64,000 bases of DNA, from NCBI GenBank assembly GCA_037044955.1, contig JBAOHX010000009.1, positions 124,001-188,000 of the forward strand. The letters run 5' to 3'. The notes under the pieces are model-generated. The model worked only from the letters and a program-made list of their open reading frames with translations, made no database searches and was not told the origin of the DNA. The translations under genes and the position numbers were made by a program. Positions 44,447 through 52,983 of the stretch are shown one piece after another (position 1 is the stretch's first letter; each line of letters begins with the position of its first letter). This stretch comes from JAJXWB01 sp037044955 (GTDB lineage Bacteria > Pseudomonadota > Alphaproteobacteria > Rhizobiales > Beijerinckiaceae).

Positions 44447-44584
44447 TCGCCCCGCCTTCGAGTCGAGGTCGAGAAGCCAGAGGAATCGAAGAAGCCTTAC
44501 GACTGCTACAAGATCGTCGCGACCATTCCCGGCGACCGCGCGTTCCGGCCGGCGGCGGAAGGCAATTGTCCGCTCGTGAAGTGA
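44447..44584 (+). pseudogene. Coding-like fragment without a start codon
   Basis: A frame open from 44447 to the TGA at 44582 encodes a protein-like tail (EKPEESKKPYDCYKIVATIP, then GDRAFRPAAEGNCPLVK) with two cysteines. No ATG or GTG precedes it in frame. It looks like the C-terminus of a small secreted protein whose start is lost or shifted. The nearest candidate start is a TTG at 44415 in another frame. It may equally be chance. Confidence 0.3.
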
Positions 44585-44608
44585 CGAGGGATTAGGTCGA
44601 TCGGCCGG

Positions 44609-46039
44609 TCAACTCACGGAGTTGCGGTCCGGCCCGCCCTCCTTGTCGAGCAGGCTGCGTCGCCCGACCGGCGCGAGCAGGGCGGCGCGGCCCTCCAGCG
44701 CGTATGTGCAGGCGTCCGGCGCATGGGTCAATCGCGCCTGGCCGCCGATCTGGCGCGGCAGCACACGCTTCAGCAGGTTCGCGCCGAACCCGTCGAACTT
44801 CGACTGGCAGTCGCCGCCGGCGCGACGCCAGTCGAAATACGCGACGCCATCGTCGATGCGCCAGGATACGTCCAGGTTCATCGTCGCGTTCGGCGCCGCG
44901 CTGCGCATGTCGTTGGCCAGCTCGTTGATCGCCAGCGCGAAATTCTGCGCCGTCTCCGGCGACAGCAGGATGTCCGGCCCCTCGATTCCGACGGCGTGGA
45001 GACGGCCCGCGAGCGACGTGAATTCGCGTTCGAGAACGACGCGCAGCGACACGCCGCGCCAATTGCCGTCGACCAGCATCTCGTGAGCGCGCGAGAGAGC
45101 CTGCACGCGCGCGTCGAAGCCGTCGATGAACAGTCGCATGTCGGTTGCATCGGCCGAACTCTGGCGAGCCATGCCCAGCACGACCGCCAGCAGGTTCTTC
45201 GACCGGTGCGTCAGTTCCCGCATCACCTCGCGCATCTGTCGTTCGTGCAGCATGTGGCGGGTGACGTCGATCGACACGGTCATCACGCCTTCGAGCCTGC
45301 CGTCCACCAGAAGCGGTTCGACGCGGCCCTCGTACCAGATCGGCCCGTTCGGGGTGGGGTAGATGGCCTCGAAGCGGGCGGCCTCGCCGCTCTCGATCAC
45401 CCGGCGCTTCACGCTCTCCTGCTTGGCGGCGAGGCTGTCCGGCAGCACGTCCGAGGGCAGGCGCCCGACGACGTCCTCGCCGCGCAGCGGCGGCGGCGGA
45501 TTGTACATCCATGTGTAGCGCAGGTTCCTGTCCTGATGCGTGACGACGATGCCCGTGCCCTGCAGGGCGATCTCGAACCTTCGTCGCGTCAGGTCCAGCG
45601 CGCGCGTGCGCTCCTCCACGCGGTCTTCGAGTTCGTCGCGCGTGCGCCGCAATTCGTGCACGACGGCGATGCGCGCGTCGCGCTCGGCGCGCAAGTCCGC
45701 ATTGGCGGCAAGAAGTTCGTTGTGGGTGGGTTGCCGCGCGAGGCCTGGGATGAACGCCCAGATTGCCAGCGCCATCGTCAGAGCCGCCGCGGCGACCAAC
45801 GTCGCCAGCACGTTCACGGCCAGATGGGCGGGATACAGGCCCGCGGCGTAGCGAAGAATCTGGGAGCCGGCCAAAGCGACGATGAACACGCACATCAGCG
45901 CCATCGGGCGCAGCCGCGATCCGATCCTCGAGCGAATTCTGAAGAGAACCCAGAGAAAGCCGATACAAACGGATGCCGACGCCGCAAGCGTCATCGCGTC
46001 CGCCGCGAGACGGAGCTGCGACGTTTCCAGCGGTGTCAC
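44609..46039 (-). CDS. HRxxN-type sensor histidine kinase with PAS domain
   Basis: A 476-residue membrane kinase: three predicted transmembrane helices in residues 1-100, a coiled coil (about 105-150), a PAS domain (about 153-265, FEIALQGTGIVVTHQ), then the phosphoacceptor helix with H278 in RELTHRSKNLLAVVLGM (HRxxN motif) and a degenerate ATPase region (AINELANDMRSAAPN). HRxxN kinases feed PhyR in general stress signalling. It follows phyR by 57 bp on the same strand, so it is probably a PhyR kinase or phosphatase. The weak N box and missing glycine boxes suggest altered ATP binding. Confidence 0.85.
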   Translation of the reverse strand: MTPLETSQLRLAADAMTLAASASVCIGFLWVLFRIRSRIGSRLRPMALMCVFIVALAGSQILRYAAGLYPAHLAVNVLATLVAAAALTMALAIWAFIPGLARQPTHNELLAANADLRAERDARIAVVHELRRTRDELEDRVEERTRALDLTRRRFEIALQGTGIVVTHQDRNLRYTWMYNPPPPLRGEDVVGRLPSDVLPDSLAAKQESVKRRVIESGEAARFEAIYPTPNGPIWYEGRVEPLLVDGRLEGVMTVSIDVTRHMLHERQMREVMRELTHRSKNLLAVVLGMARQSSADATDMRLFIDGFDARVQALSRAHEMLVDGNWRGVSLRVVLEREFTSLAGRLHAVGIEGPDILLSPETAQNFALAINELANDMRSAAPNATMNLDVSWRIDDGVAYFDWRRAGGDCQSKFDGFGANLLKRVLPRQIGGQARLTHAPDACTYALEGRAALLAPVGRRSLLDKEGGPDRNSVS

Positions 46040-46096
46040 AATTCAAACCTCACAAGCCGCCGTGCGCGGCGCGCCAATCTCCGAGATATCGCGGCG

Positions 46097-46900
46097 TCAT
46101 GCGCTCTGTTTCATGGAGCGCGCCGCGCTGGCGTCGAAGAAGAGCGCCTGCGACACCACCGCCTTCACCGTTTCCTCGCGGAACGGCTTGGCGATCAGGA
46201 ATGTCGGCTCGGGCCGCTCGCCGGTGAGGAGGGATTCGGGATAGGCGGTGATGAAGATCACCGGCACTTCGAACGAGGACAGAATGTCGTTGACGGCGTC
46301 GAGGCCGGACGAACCGTCGGCGAGCCTTATGTCCGCCAGAACCAGCCCGGGGCGGTGCCTGCGCGCCATCGCCACGGCTTCGTCGCGCGTCCGCGCGTTG
46401 CCGACGACGGTATGGCCGAGCGATTCCACCAGCGTCTCGAGATCCATGGCGATGATCGGCTCGTCCTCGATGACAAGGACGCGCGAGGCGACCTGCAGGC
46501 CGATCTGCCGCGCGGCCTCGTCCAGAAGGCCGCGGAATTCTTCGCCCTCGACGTCGAGAATCCTGGCCCCGTCCTTGTTCGAAAAGCCCTCGACCGCCGT
46601 CAGCAGGAACGCCTGGCGCGCGGCCGGCGTTATCGCCTCGAGCCGCCGCTCCGCGGGGCCTGCGACCGACGCCGGCGGCGCCTCCGCACGGTTCATGGGA
46701 TTTGCGTTCCATATGCGGGAAAACAGCCGAAAGGCGGCGATACGGGGATCGAGAGAGCGATCGAAGGAGCCGGGGTCCGCAAGCAGGGATTCGAGCATCG
46801 CCACGACATGATTGTCGCCGCTGGCCTGGCTTCCGCTGACCGCGCGCGCGTAGCGCCGCAGGAAAGGAAGCTGCGGCGAGATCAATGACGTAATGGACAT
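46097..46900 (-). CDS. phyR: PhyR anti-anti-sigma response regulator
   Basis: A 267-residue PhyR. Sigma-like domain in residues 1-130 (AFLLTAVEGFSNKDGARIL), receiver domain from about 140 with phosphoacceptor D190 (GLVLADIRLADGSSGLD) and KPFREETV. When phosphorylated, its sigma-like domain binds NepR and frees EcfG. It is divergent from nepR-ecfG and has its own sigma-EcfG promoter upstream. Confidence 0.96.
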   Translation of the reverse strand: MSITSLISPQLPFLRRYARAVSGSQASGDNHVVAMLESLLADPGSFDRSLDPRIAAFRLFSRIWNANPMNRAEAPPASVAGPAERRLEAITPAARQAFLLTAVEGFSNKDGARILDVEGEEFRGLLDEAARQIGLQVASRVLVIEDEPIIAMDLETLVESLGHTVVGNARTRDEAVAMARRHRPGLVLADIRLADGSSGLDAVNDILSSFEVPVIFITAYPESLLTGERPEPTFLIAKPFREETVKAVVSQALFFDASAARSMKQSA

Positions 46901-46952
46901 GAAATGATCTTTCCGGCTCGAGCTGGGGCGCTTCGCCGCCCTTCGGGCTTTA

Positions 46953-46978
46953 AACTAGGCGTCGCGGCGCCGGGTTCC
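46953..46978 (-). promoter_or_regulatory. Predicted sigma-EcfG promoter of phyR
   Basis: On the minus strand: GGAAC (46978-46974), 17-bp spacer, AGTT (46956-46953). It lies about 50 bp upstream of phyR and its downstream kinase. One base departs from the CGTT form of the -10. Confidence 0.65.
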
Positions 46979-47008
46979 ATTCACGCCGAAAAATTTTCGA
47001 CGATCGAG

Positions 47009-47033
47009 GGAACGGCCGTCGCGAAGCGGCGTT
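47009..47033 (+). promoter_or_regulatory. Predicted sigma-EcfG promoter of nepR-ecfG
   Basis: GGAAC at 47009-47013, 16-bp spacer, CGTT at 47030-47033: a perfect match 70 bp before nepR. With the minus-strand site 31 bp away it forms a divergent autoregulatory pair. Confidence 0.82.
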
Positions 47034-47102
47034 CTGGGATCAGATAGACGTATATTGGGCCGCCGCGAGGCCAGCGCGGCCAAGCAAGGGATTTGAGGCA
47101 GA

Positions 47103-47327
47103 ATGCCAGAAGATCGCAAGCCGCCCGGCGACAAGGCCGAGGTAAGCCACTCGGTTCAGGCCCATCTCGGCGAACAGTTGAAACGTTATTTTTCTTCGAT
47201 TGTATCCGAACCGGTTCCCGACCGGTTTTCAAACCTTCTGGACGAGCTCGAAAAGCGGGAGCGCGCTTCCTTGCAGGAGAAGCGCGAGGGACGCTCGCGC
47301 CAGCCGGATGCGGAGAGTGGCCGATGA
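47103..47327 (+). CDS. nepR: NepR anti-sigma factor
   Basis: A 74-residue protein with the NepR core helices (QAHLGEQLKRYFSSIVSEPVPDRFSNLLDELE). It binds EcfG in unstressed cells and PhyR-P in stress. Its stop overlaps the ecfG start (ATGA), ensuring coupled synthesis. Flanking sequence is hydrophilic, as in other NepR. Confidence 0.94.
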   Translation: MPEDRKPPGDKAEVSHSVQAHLGEQLKRYFSSIVSEPVPDRFSNLLDELEKRERASLQEKREGRSRQPDAESGR

Positions 47328-47878
47328 CGGCCATTGCGGCGCTGAAGACTGCGTTGCTCGCGGAAATCCCGTCGCTGCGCGCCTTCGCCATTTCCCTGTC
47401 GGGCAGCGGCGACCGCGCCGACGACCTCGTGCAGGAAACGCTGATGAAGGCATGGGCGGCGCATGCCTCCTTCGCTGAAGGGTCGAACCTGCGCGCCTGG
47501 TTGTTCACGATCATGCGCAACACCTATTTCAGTCAGTATCGCAAGGCGCGGCGCGAGGTGCAGGACACCGACGGCGAAGCCGCCGCGCGGCTCGTCTCGC
47601 ATCCCGAACAGCAGGGCCATCTCGATCTCGCCGACTTCCACGTCGCGCTCGAGCAATTGTCGCCCGACCAGCGCGAGGCGCTCATCCTCATCGGCGCATC
47701 CGGCTTTTCCTACGAGGAGGCCGCGGAAATCTGCGGTTGCGCGGTCGGCACGGTGAAGAGCCGCGTCAACCGCGCCCGCCAGCGCCTCATGCAGATTTTG
47801 GCGGTGGACTCGGCCGACGAATTCGGCCCCGATCTGTCGCCGTTCGGCGGTTCGTCGGCGATCCCGCACCATAATTGA
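47324..47878 (+). CDS. ecfG: RNA polymerase sigma factor EcfG
   Basis: A 184-residue ECF15-group sigma factor: region 2 (GDRADDLVQETLMKAWAA, LRAWLFTIMRNTYFSQYRK) and region 4 (LSPDQREALILIGASGFSYEEAAEICGC, GTVKSRVNRARQRL). It directs transcription from GGAAC-N16/17-nGTT promoters, nine of which are found in this window. The downstream gene is convergent, with only 3 bp between the stop codons. Confidence 0.96.
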   Translation: MTAIAALKTALLAEIPSLRAFAISLSGSGDRADDLVQETLMKAWAAHASFAEGSNLRAWLFTIMRNTYFSQYRKARREVQDTDGEAAARLVSHPEQQGHLDLADFHVALEQLSPDQREALILIGASGFSYEEAAEICGCAVGTVKSRVNRARQRLMQILAVDSADEFGPDLSPFGGSSAIPHHN

Positions 47879-47881
47879 TCC

Positions 47882-49005
47882 TCAGCTCGGCAGCTTCGGC
47901 GTCTCCTCCGCGTCGCGCAGCTCGTCCCGAACGATCTTGAGGATCAGCAGGAGCGGCGAGGCGATGACCGCGCCGATCGCGCCCCACATCCATGTCCAGA
48001 AGACGATGGAAACGAAGACGAGAAACGGGTTGATCTCGAATCTCTTGCCGACGATCGCCGGCAGCGCCGCGTTTTCCAGCGCCAGATGCGCGATGAAATA
48101 GGCGACGGCCGGCGCCATGCCCGCCAGGAGGCCGTCGCGAACGGTCAGGCCCGCGGCGAGAAGCGCGGCGAAGACGATGGCGACGCCGAGGAAGGGCACG
48201 AAGCAGGCGACGAAGACGAAGACGCCCCACAGGAACGGGGCGCCGAGACCCGTCGCCCAGGCGAGAAGCGCGGTGAGAACCGCCAGCGCGCCGTAGACCA
48301 GCGCCGCGCTGCCGAAATAATGCGCCAGCGCTTCCTCGACGCCGTTGAGGATGCGCAGCGCCGACAGTCGGCGTTCCCTGTCCGTCGCAGGCCAAGACGA
48401 TTTCGCGTCGCAGGTCGTCCCGTCCCGCGATGAAGAAGAACAGGGTGGCGAGAAAGATGAGCGCGCCGCCGAGCGCCGGCGTAAGCCCGCCGAGGACGCC
48501 GGTCACCGCGCTCATGTCCAGCGAGGGCGCAGCGACGCCCGGGCTGCGCCGTCGCGCCGAATATCTGCGCCTTCAGCGCCTGCAGCGGCCTTGTCCAGGA
48601 CTCGAGCGCGCCGCTGAACCGGGACGCGATTTCCGGCGCGCGCTCGATGAGCGACGAGATGCGCGATGTCAGCGCGCTCGCCGCGAGCACGATGCCGGCG
48701 CCGGTCGCCAGCACGAAGACGGTAGCGGCGAGAAAGGGCGGAACGCCCAGGGCTTGGGCGCGATCGCCGATCCGCGAGAGGACGACGCCGACAACGAGAG
48801 CGGCGGCCATCGGCGCGACGAGCGTGCTTGCCTCATGCAGCGCGAACAGCGACGCCGAGAGCGAAGAGGCCGATGGTCGATAGCCGCGCCGCCGATCGAG
48901 CGTATGTGCGGCGGCCCTGCTTGCGGCGCCGGATCGATCTGCACGCGCGACGGCTTCATGTCTGTCTGCCCCGGCGCACTTGGCGTTCGTCGAAGTTGCG
49001 CTCAT
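47882..49005 (-). CDS. AI-2E family transporter (two apparent frameshifts, near 48384 and 48540)
   Basis: A polytopic protein with the AI-2E pattern: STLVAPMAAALVVGVVLSRI and an ISSLIERAPEIASRFSGA cytosolic segment, then GALIFLATLFFFIAGRDDLRREIV, and PFLGVAIVFAALLAAGLT with NPFLVFVSIVFWTWMWGAIG at the end. It resembles YdiK/TqsA-type putative permeases; substrate unknown. The three parts lie in three frames; one extra base in CCCGGG near 48537-48543 and one near 48381-48386 (minus CGACGGACAGG) restore it. The start at 49005 is uncertain; the N-terminus before the first helix reads poorly. Confidence 0.78.
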
Positions 49006-49053
49006 CGGAAATGCGTGGCCCGCCGATTTGTTCCGCAAGATCGTCGCGTTGCG

Positions 49054-49078
49054 GGAACCCGACGCCGGACGGGAAGTT
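49054..49078 (+). promoter_or_regulatory. Predicted sigma-EcfG promoter of the DUF883/holin pair
   Basis: GGAAC at 49054-49058, 16-bp spacer, AGTT at 49075-49078. It lies 56 bp before the gene at 49134, on the correct strand. Confidence 0.68.
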
Positions 49079-49133
49079 TGAGGCGAGGAGCCCTTGTGAA
49101 ATCCAGTCCTCGGGCGCAGACGGAGATTTGAGC

Positions 49134-49520
49134 ATGGGCTATGCCGCAGACGGGACCGACCTGAGCAAGGATTTCCTCGACTCCGCGAACGAGGCCGCAA
49201 AGCGCATGGGCGCGGCGGCGGAGACGAGCGCGAGCGAGGCCGCGATGAGCGCGCAGGAAGCCATCGCGGAAATCAAGCGCATCATGACCGACCTCGTCGA
49301 GCGGACCAGCGCGCGCGCCAGCGAGGTCATGACCGAGTCCGGCGAACAGGCGGCCGAGCGCTTCGGCGCCGTCCTCGACGACGTGCAGACGCTCGGCAAG
49401 GACAGCCTCGACCGTCTGTCCGACGCGATCGCGCGGCGTCCCGTCGCCACGCTCGCCGCGGCGGCGGGCGTCGGCCTGCTGATCGGTCTCGCCACGCGTC
49501 CCGCCGGAGCGCGCAAATGA
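49134..49520 (+). CDS. DUF883 (ElaB/YqjD-like) membrane-anchored protein
   Basis: A 128-residue protein. A long amphipathic coiled coil (AKRMGAAAETSASEAAMSA, TDLVERTSARASEVMTESGE) is followed by a single C-terminal helix (PVATLAAAAGVGLLIGLATR). DUF883 proteins such as YqjD are stationary-phase induced tail-anchored proteins that can bind ribosomes. Predicted sigma-EcfG control fits. The stop overlaps the next gene (ATGA). Confidence 0.82.
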   Translation: MGYAADGTDLSKDFLDSANEAAKRMGAAAETSASEAAMSAQEAIAEIKRIMTDLVERTSARASEVMTESGEQAAERFGAVLDDVQTLGKDSLDRLSDAIARRPVATLAAAAGVGLLIGLATRPAGARK

Positions 49521-49909
49521 GCGCAGCGCCTCTCGCGCTTCAACTCGCGGCGGCAAGGCGCCGCTCCGCTTTCGCGTTGATCCTGATCGGGATCGGCGCG
49601 TTCGCGTTCTGCGTCGCGCTGGGCTTCGCCGCCTATGCGGCGCAGCTTTATTTGTCCACGCGCTTTCCGCCGGAGCAGGCGGCCCTGATCGTGGCCGGCG
49701 GCGCGCTCGCGCTCGCCGTCTTCGCGCTGCTGGTCGCCTGGCTTGCCGCGCGCGCCGCGCGACGCGATCTGCGTCACGCGATCGCCACAAACGCGCTGGT
49801 GGCGGCGGCGCCTGCGGCCATCTCGTTCGCCGCGCGCCATACGCGGCTCGCGGGCGCGGCGGCAGCGCTGGTCGTCGGCATCTTCGCCGCCCGCCACGCC
49901 CGGGAGTAG
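49517..49909 (+). CDS. Holin-like/YqjE-type small membrane protein
   Basis: A 130-residue protein with two strong transmembrane helices (FALILIGIGAFAFCVALGFA, AALIVAGGALALAVFALLVAW) and a third, weaker one at the C-terminus. It resembles the phage-holin-like DUF1469/YqjE family that travels with YqjD. It is translationally coupled to the DUF883 gene and under the same predicted stress promoter. Confidence 0.72.
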   Translation: MSAAPLALQLAAARRRSAFALILIGIGAFAFCVALGFAAYAAQLYLSTRFPPEQAALIVAGGALALAVFALLVAWLAARAARRDLRHAIATNALVAAAPAAISFAARHTRLAGAAAALVVGIFAARHARE

Positions 49910-49917
49910 GGCGCGCC

Positions 49918-51039
49918 CTACGCTTCCCGCGCGCCCGCGCTCTCGCGGTCGTCGGCCGGCTCCTCTGCCGACTTCGGCGCATTCCCGGCGACGGGAAAAA
50001 CAATCGCCACCCGCGTCCCGCGATCGGTCGGCTCGTATATGAGCCGCGCGTCCAGCGTGCGCGTCATCGCCTTCAGAATTTTCGATCCGAGCCCCGTTCC
50101 CTTCGTCGAGCCGGCCCCCGTCCATCCGACTCCATCGTCCTCGACGACGACCCGCAGCATGCCGCCGGGCAGGGCAAAGGAGCAGACGCGCACCGGCCCG
50201 CCCGCCTCGGTCGGATAGGCGTATTTGAAAGCGTTGGTGACGAGCTCGCTCACCATCACGCCGAGCGCGACGGCCTTGTCGGTCTTGATCGATCCGGGCG
50301 CGAGCGTCGTCTCGATCCACGCGGCGGAGTGAACGCCGCGCATCGAGGCGCCGAGTTCCTGCACGAGATGGCCGAGGTAATCGGCGATCTCGACGCGGTC
50401 GACGAGCGCGGACGTGTAGAGATGACGGTGCACGCCGGCGACGGCGGCGATGCGGTTCTGCGTTTCCTGCAAGGCGTGGCGCGCGGCGGGATCGCGGATC
50501 ATCGACGTCTGCATCCGCACCATGGACGACACCAGCGCCAGAGAATTGGCGACGCGATGGTTGACCTCCGCCAGAAGCGCCTCGGCGCGGTCGCGCGCCT
50601 CGCGGATGGCGCGGTCGCTTTCGGCGCGCATGCGCTTGAGACGCGCGCGCTCCAGCGCCTGTTCCAGCGCCGCGATGAGAAGATCGTAGAATTCGCCCGA
50701 CAGATCCTTGATGACGTAGTCGTCGGCGCCGCGCTTCAGCGCTTCGACCGCCAGCCGCGCGTCCATCGAGCCCGTGACGTAGACGATGGGCGGCCGCCCC
50801 CCGCGCGGGCCGACGCGATCGAGCATGTCGATGCCGGTTTCGCCCGGCAGGGTGTGGTCGAGGGCGACGACATCGATGCCGCCCTCGCCAATGCGCGCGA
50901 GCGCGTCGGCGCTGTTGGCGACATGAACCATCGAATGGCCGCGCCGCTTCAGGGCCTTGCGCACGAGAGTCGCGAGCGCATCGTCGTCCTCCACGTAGAG
51001 GACGACCATGGGCCCGGAAAGTTCGGCGCCGTAGGGCAA
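49918..51039 (-). CDS. Hybrid response-regulator/HRxxN histidine kinase
   Basis: A 373-residue cytosolic protein. An N-terminal receiver (residues 11-125, D61 in VVALDHTLPGETG) is joined to a HisKA_2-type kinase with H161 in AEVNHRVANSLALVSSM (HRxxN motif). The ATPase has N box VSELVTNAFKYAYPTE and G boxes VEDDGVGW and GTGLGSKI. It can be phosphorylated itself and may phosphorylate PhyR or the lone receiver. It is the last gene of an operon beginning at 53439. Confidence 0.88.
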   Translation of the reverse strand: MPYGAELSGPMVVLYVEDDDALATLVRKALKRRGHSMVHVANSADALARIGEGGIDVVALDHTLPGETGIDMLDRVGPRGGRPPIVYVTGSMDARLAVEALKRGADDYVIKDLSGEFYDLLIAALEQALERARLKRMRAESDRAIREARDRAEALLAEVNHRVANSLALVSSMVRMQTSMIRDPAARHALQETQNRIAAVAGVHRHLYTSALVDRVEIADYLGHLVQELGASMRGVHSAAWIETTLAPGSIKTDKAVALGVMVSELVTNAFKYAYPTEAGGPVRVCSFALPGGMLRVVVEDDGVGWTGAGSTKGTGLGSKILKAMTRTLDARLIYEPTDRGTRVAIVFPVAGNAPKSAEEPADDRESAGAREA

Positions 51040-51040
51040 T

Positions 51041-51487
51041 TCAGTCGGTCTCCGGCACTTGCATCACCGCCAGGAACAGGCCGAGCTGCCTGATGGCGTT
51101 GGCGAAGCTGTCGTAGTTCAGCGGCTTGGTGATGTAGACATTCGCGCCGAGATCGTAGCAGCGCTGGATTTCGCGCTGGTCGTCGGTCGTGGTCAGAACG
51201 ATGACCGGCGCGCGGCGCGTGTGCTCGTTCGCCTTGATCTCGGACAGGATGTCGATGCCGGTCTTGTCCGGCAGGTTGAGGTCCAGCAGCACCAGATAGG
51301 ATCGCCCCATGCTGACGCGCCCCGACTGGTCGGCGCCCAGAAGATAGTCGAGCGCCGACGTGCCGTCGCGAAAGGCGATGATCTCGTTGTTGACGCCGGC
51401 GCGCCGGATGTTCTTTTCGATCAGGCGCGCGTGGCCTTCGTCGTCCTCGACCATGACGATCGACACGGGTCTGGAGTTTCTGTTCAC
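51041..51487 (-). CDS. Single-domain response regulator (Rcp1-like)
   Basis: A 148-residue receiver: acidic pocket VMVEDDEGHA, phosphoacceptor D69 (YLVLLDLNLPDKTG), switch residues VLTTTDD and K in YITKPLNYD. It has the extended alpha4-beta5 loop of Rcp1-like partners of phytochrome or CHASE3 kinases. GTG start overlaps the upstream kinase stop (GTGA), so the pair is coupled. Confidence 0.9.
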   Translation of the reverse strand: MNRNSRPVSIVMVEDDEGHARLIEKNIRRAGVNNEIIAFRDGTSALDYLLGADQSGRVSMGRSYLVLLDLNLPDKTGIDILSEIKANEHTRRAPVIVLTTTDDQREIQRCYDLGANVYITKPLNYDSFANAIRQLGLFLAVMQVPETD

Positions 51488-52977
51488 GTCTGCTGGCTCC
51501 GCATGAGCGCGCCGAGATCGCGCGCGATGATGACGGTGAAAACGGTTCCGCTGACGCCATCGCTGGCGACGGTCACGTCGCCGCCGAGACGCCGCGCCAG
51601 CGCGCGCGTGTGCGCCAGGCCGATGCCGTCGCCCGGCCTGTCCTGCACGCCCGCGCGCCGGAACAGTTCGAATATCCTCTCCTGATCGACGGCCGCGACG
51701 CCGCGGCCGTTGTCCTCGATCTCGAAAATGGCGTAGCCGCCGCGCGTCCGGCCGCGCGCCTCGATCCTGCCCGGCCGGCTGTCGACCAGGTATTTCGCGG
51801 CATTGTCCAGAAGGTTCGAGAATATCTGCTCGAGCGCCGCGCGGTCCGAGACGATATGCGGCAGTTTTCCGCTGATGGTCACGGCTGCATCCGCATTGTC
51901 GAAGCGCTGGCGGATGGAATCGATACACGTCCGTACGAGTTCTTCCGTGTGGAGGGGCGACGGCTCCAGCACCGTCCGCCCGGCGCGCGAAAATTTCAGG
52001 ATCTCGTTGATGAGATTGTCCATGCGCATCATCGACGAGCGGATGAACCCCAGGGCCTCGGGAATATCGACGTCGGCGGCTTCGTAGACATGCCCAAGCG
52101 TGGCGTCGCTCCGGTCCACGCCGATGTGCTGCGTCAGGATGCCGGTGGCCGTTTGGAGTTCCGAGACGAAGCCCATGATATTGACGAGCGGCGCGCGCAG
52201 ATCGTGGCTTACGATGTAGGCGTAGCGTTGCAATTCCTCGTTGGCGCGCATCACGCCCTCCGTGCGCGCCTGCACGCGCTCCTCGAGGCTGGCGTTGACC
52301 TCGACCAGCGCCTCGCGCGCCTCGTTCAATTCGCGCATGCGCCTGAGCAGAAAGAGCGTGGCGGCGATGGTCAGGGTCAGGATCATGCCGACGCCGAGCG
52401 CGATCAGCGTCGTCAGCGTCGAGGCGGCCTCGCGCATGTTGTCGGCCTGCCGGACCCGCACGGCCTCGGCGACCTGCTGAAACGCGCTCACCTTCGCGCG
52501 CACCGCGTCCATCGCCGCCTTGCCCTGGTCGGACGCCTGTCTCGGCCCACCCGGCTCGAGACTGCCCGTTTTCGCCGCATCGAGACTTTTCCTGACGAGG
52601 TCGAGCTTGGCCTCGCCGCCGCGAAAGAGTTCCGCGACATCGGCGGGCTCGATCGGGGCTTGCGCAAAGGAAGCGATGTTCGCGCGAATGGCCGCGGCGT
52701 CCTGTTCGATCTCCGCGATGGCGTTCTCGTAAGGCGCGAGATAGTCCTCGCGCCGCGTGAGCTGATAGCCGCGCAGCGCCGTCTCCGCATCCACCAGGTC
52801 CGATTGATACTTGAGCAGAAGCCCGTCGAGGCGCGCCGCGCGCAACGCCTCGGCGGCGTAGTCCTGCGTCCGTCGCGAATACAGGATCGACGTGATCACG
52901 ATGATGAACAGCGCGAAGGCGCCGAAGGCGAGAAACAGGAGATTGTAGCCGACGAGGCGCCGCGATTTCTGCAACAT
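51484..52977 (-). CDS. CHASE3-domain sensor histidine kinase
   Basis: A 497-residue kinase: transmembrane helix at about 12-32, periplasmic CHASE3 domain (about 38-185, TALRGYQLTRREDYLAPYEN), second helix at about 190-211, coiled coil, HisKA with H258 (YIVSHDLRAPLVNIMGF) and HATPase with IFSNLLDNAAKYL, EDNGRGVA, DGIGLAHTR. It senses an unknown periplasmic or membrane signal and phosphorylates the adjacent receiver. It starts 6 bp after the upstream iron-permease-like gene. Confidence 0.92.
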   Translation of the reverse strand: MLQKSRRLVGYNLLFLAFGAFALFIIVITSILYSRRTQDYAAEALRAARLDGLLLKYQSDLVDAETALRGYQLTRREDYLAPYENAIAEIEQDAAAIRANIASFAQAPIEPADVAELFRGGEAKLDLVRKSLDAAKTGSLEPGGPRQASDQGKAAMDAVRAKVSAFQQVAEAVRVRQADNMREAASTLTTLIALGVGMILTLTIAATLFLLRRMRELNEAREALVEVNASLEERVQARTEGVMRANEELQRYAYIVSHDLRAPLVNIMGFVSELQTATGILTQHIGVDRSDATLGHVYEAADVDIPEALGFIRSSMMRMDNLINEILKFSRAGRTVLEPSPLHTEELVRTCIDSIRQRFDNADAAVTISGKLPHIVSDRAALEQIFSNLLDNAAKYLVDSRPGRIEARGRTRGGYAIFEIEDNGRGVAAVDQERIFELFRRAGVQDRPGDGIGLAHTRALARRLGGDVTVASDGVSGTVFTVIIARDLGALMRSQQT

Positions 52978-52983
52978 GCGCGC

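Noticed and set aside
49010..49034. Another sigma-EcfG site on the minus strand before the AI-2E gene (GGAAC-N16-CATT)
   Set aside because: The -10 lacks the GTT core and overlaps the uncertain start codon region.
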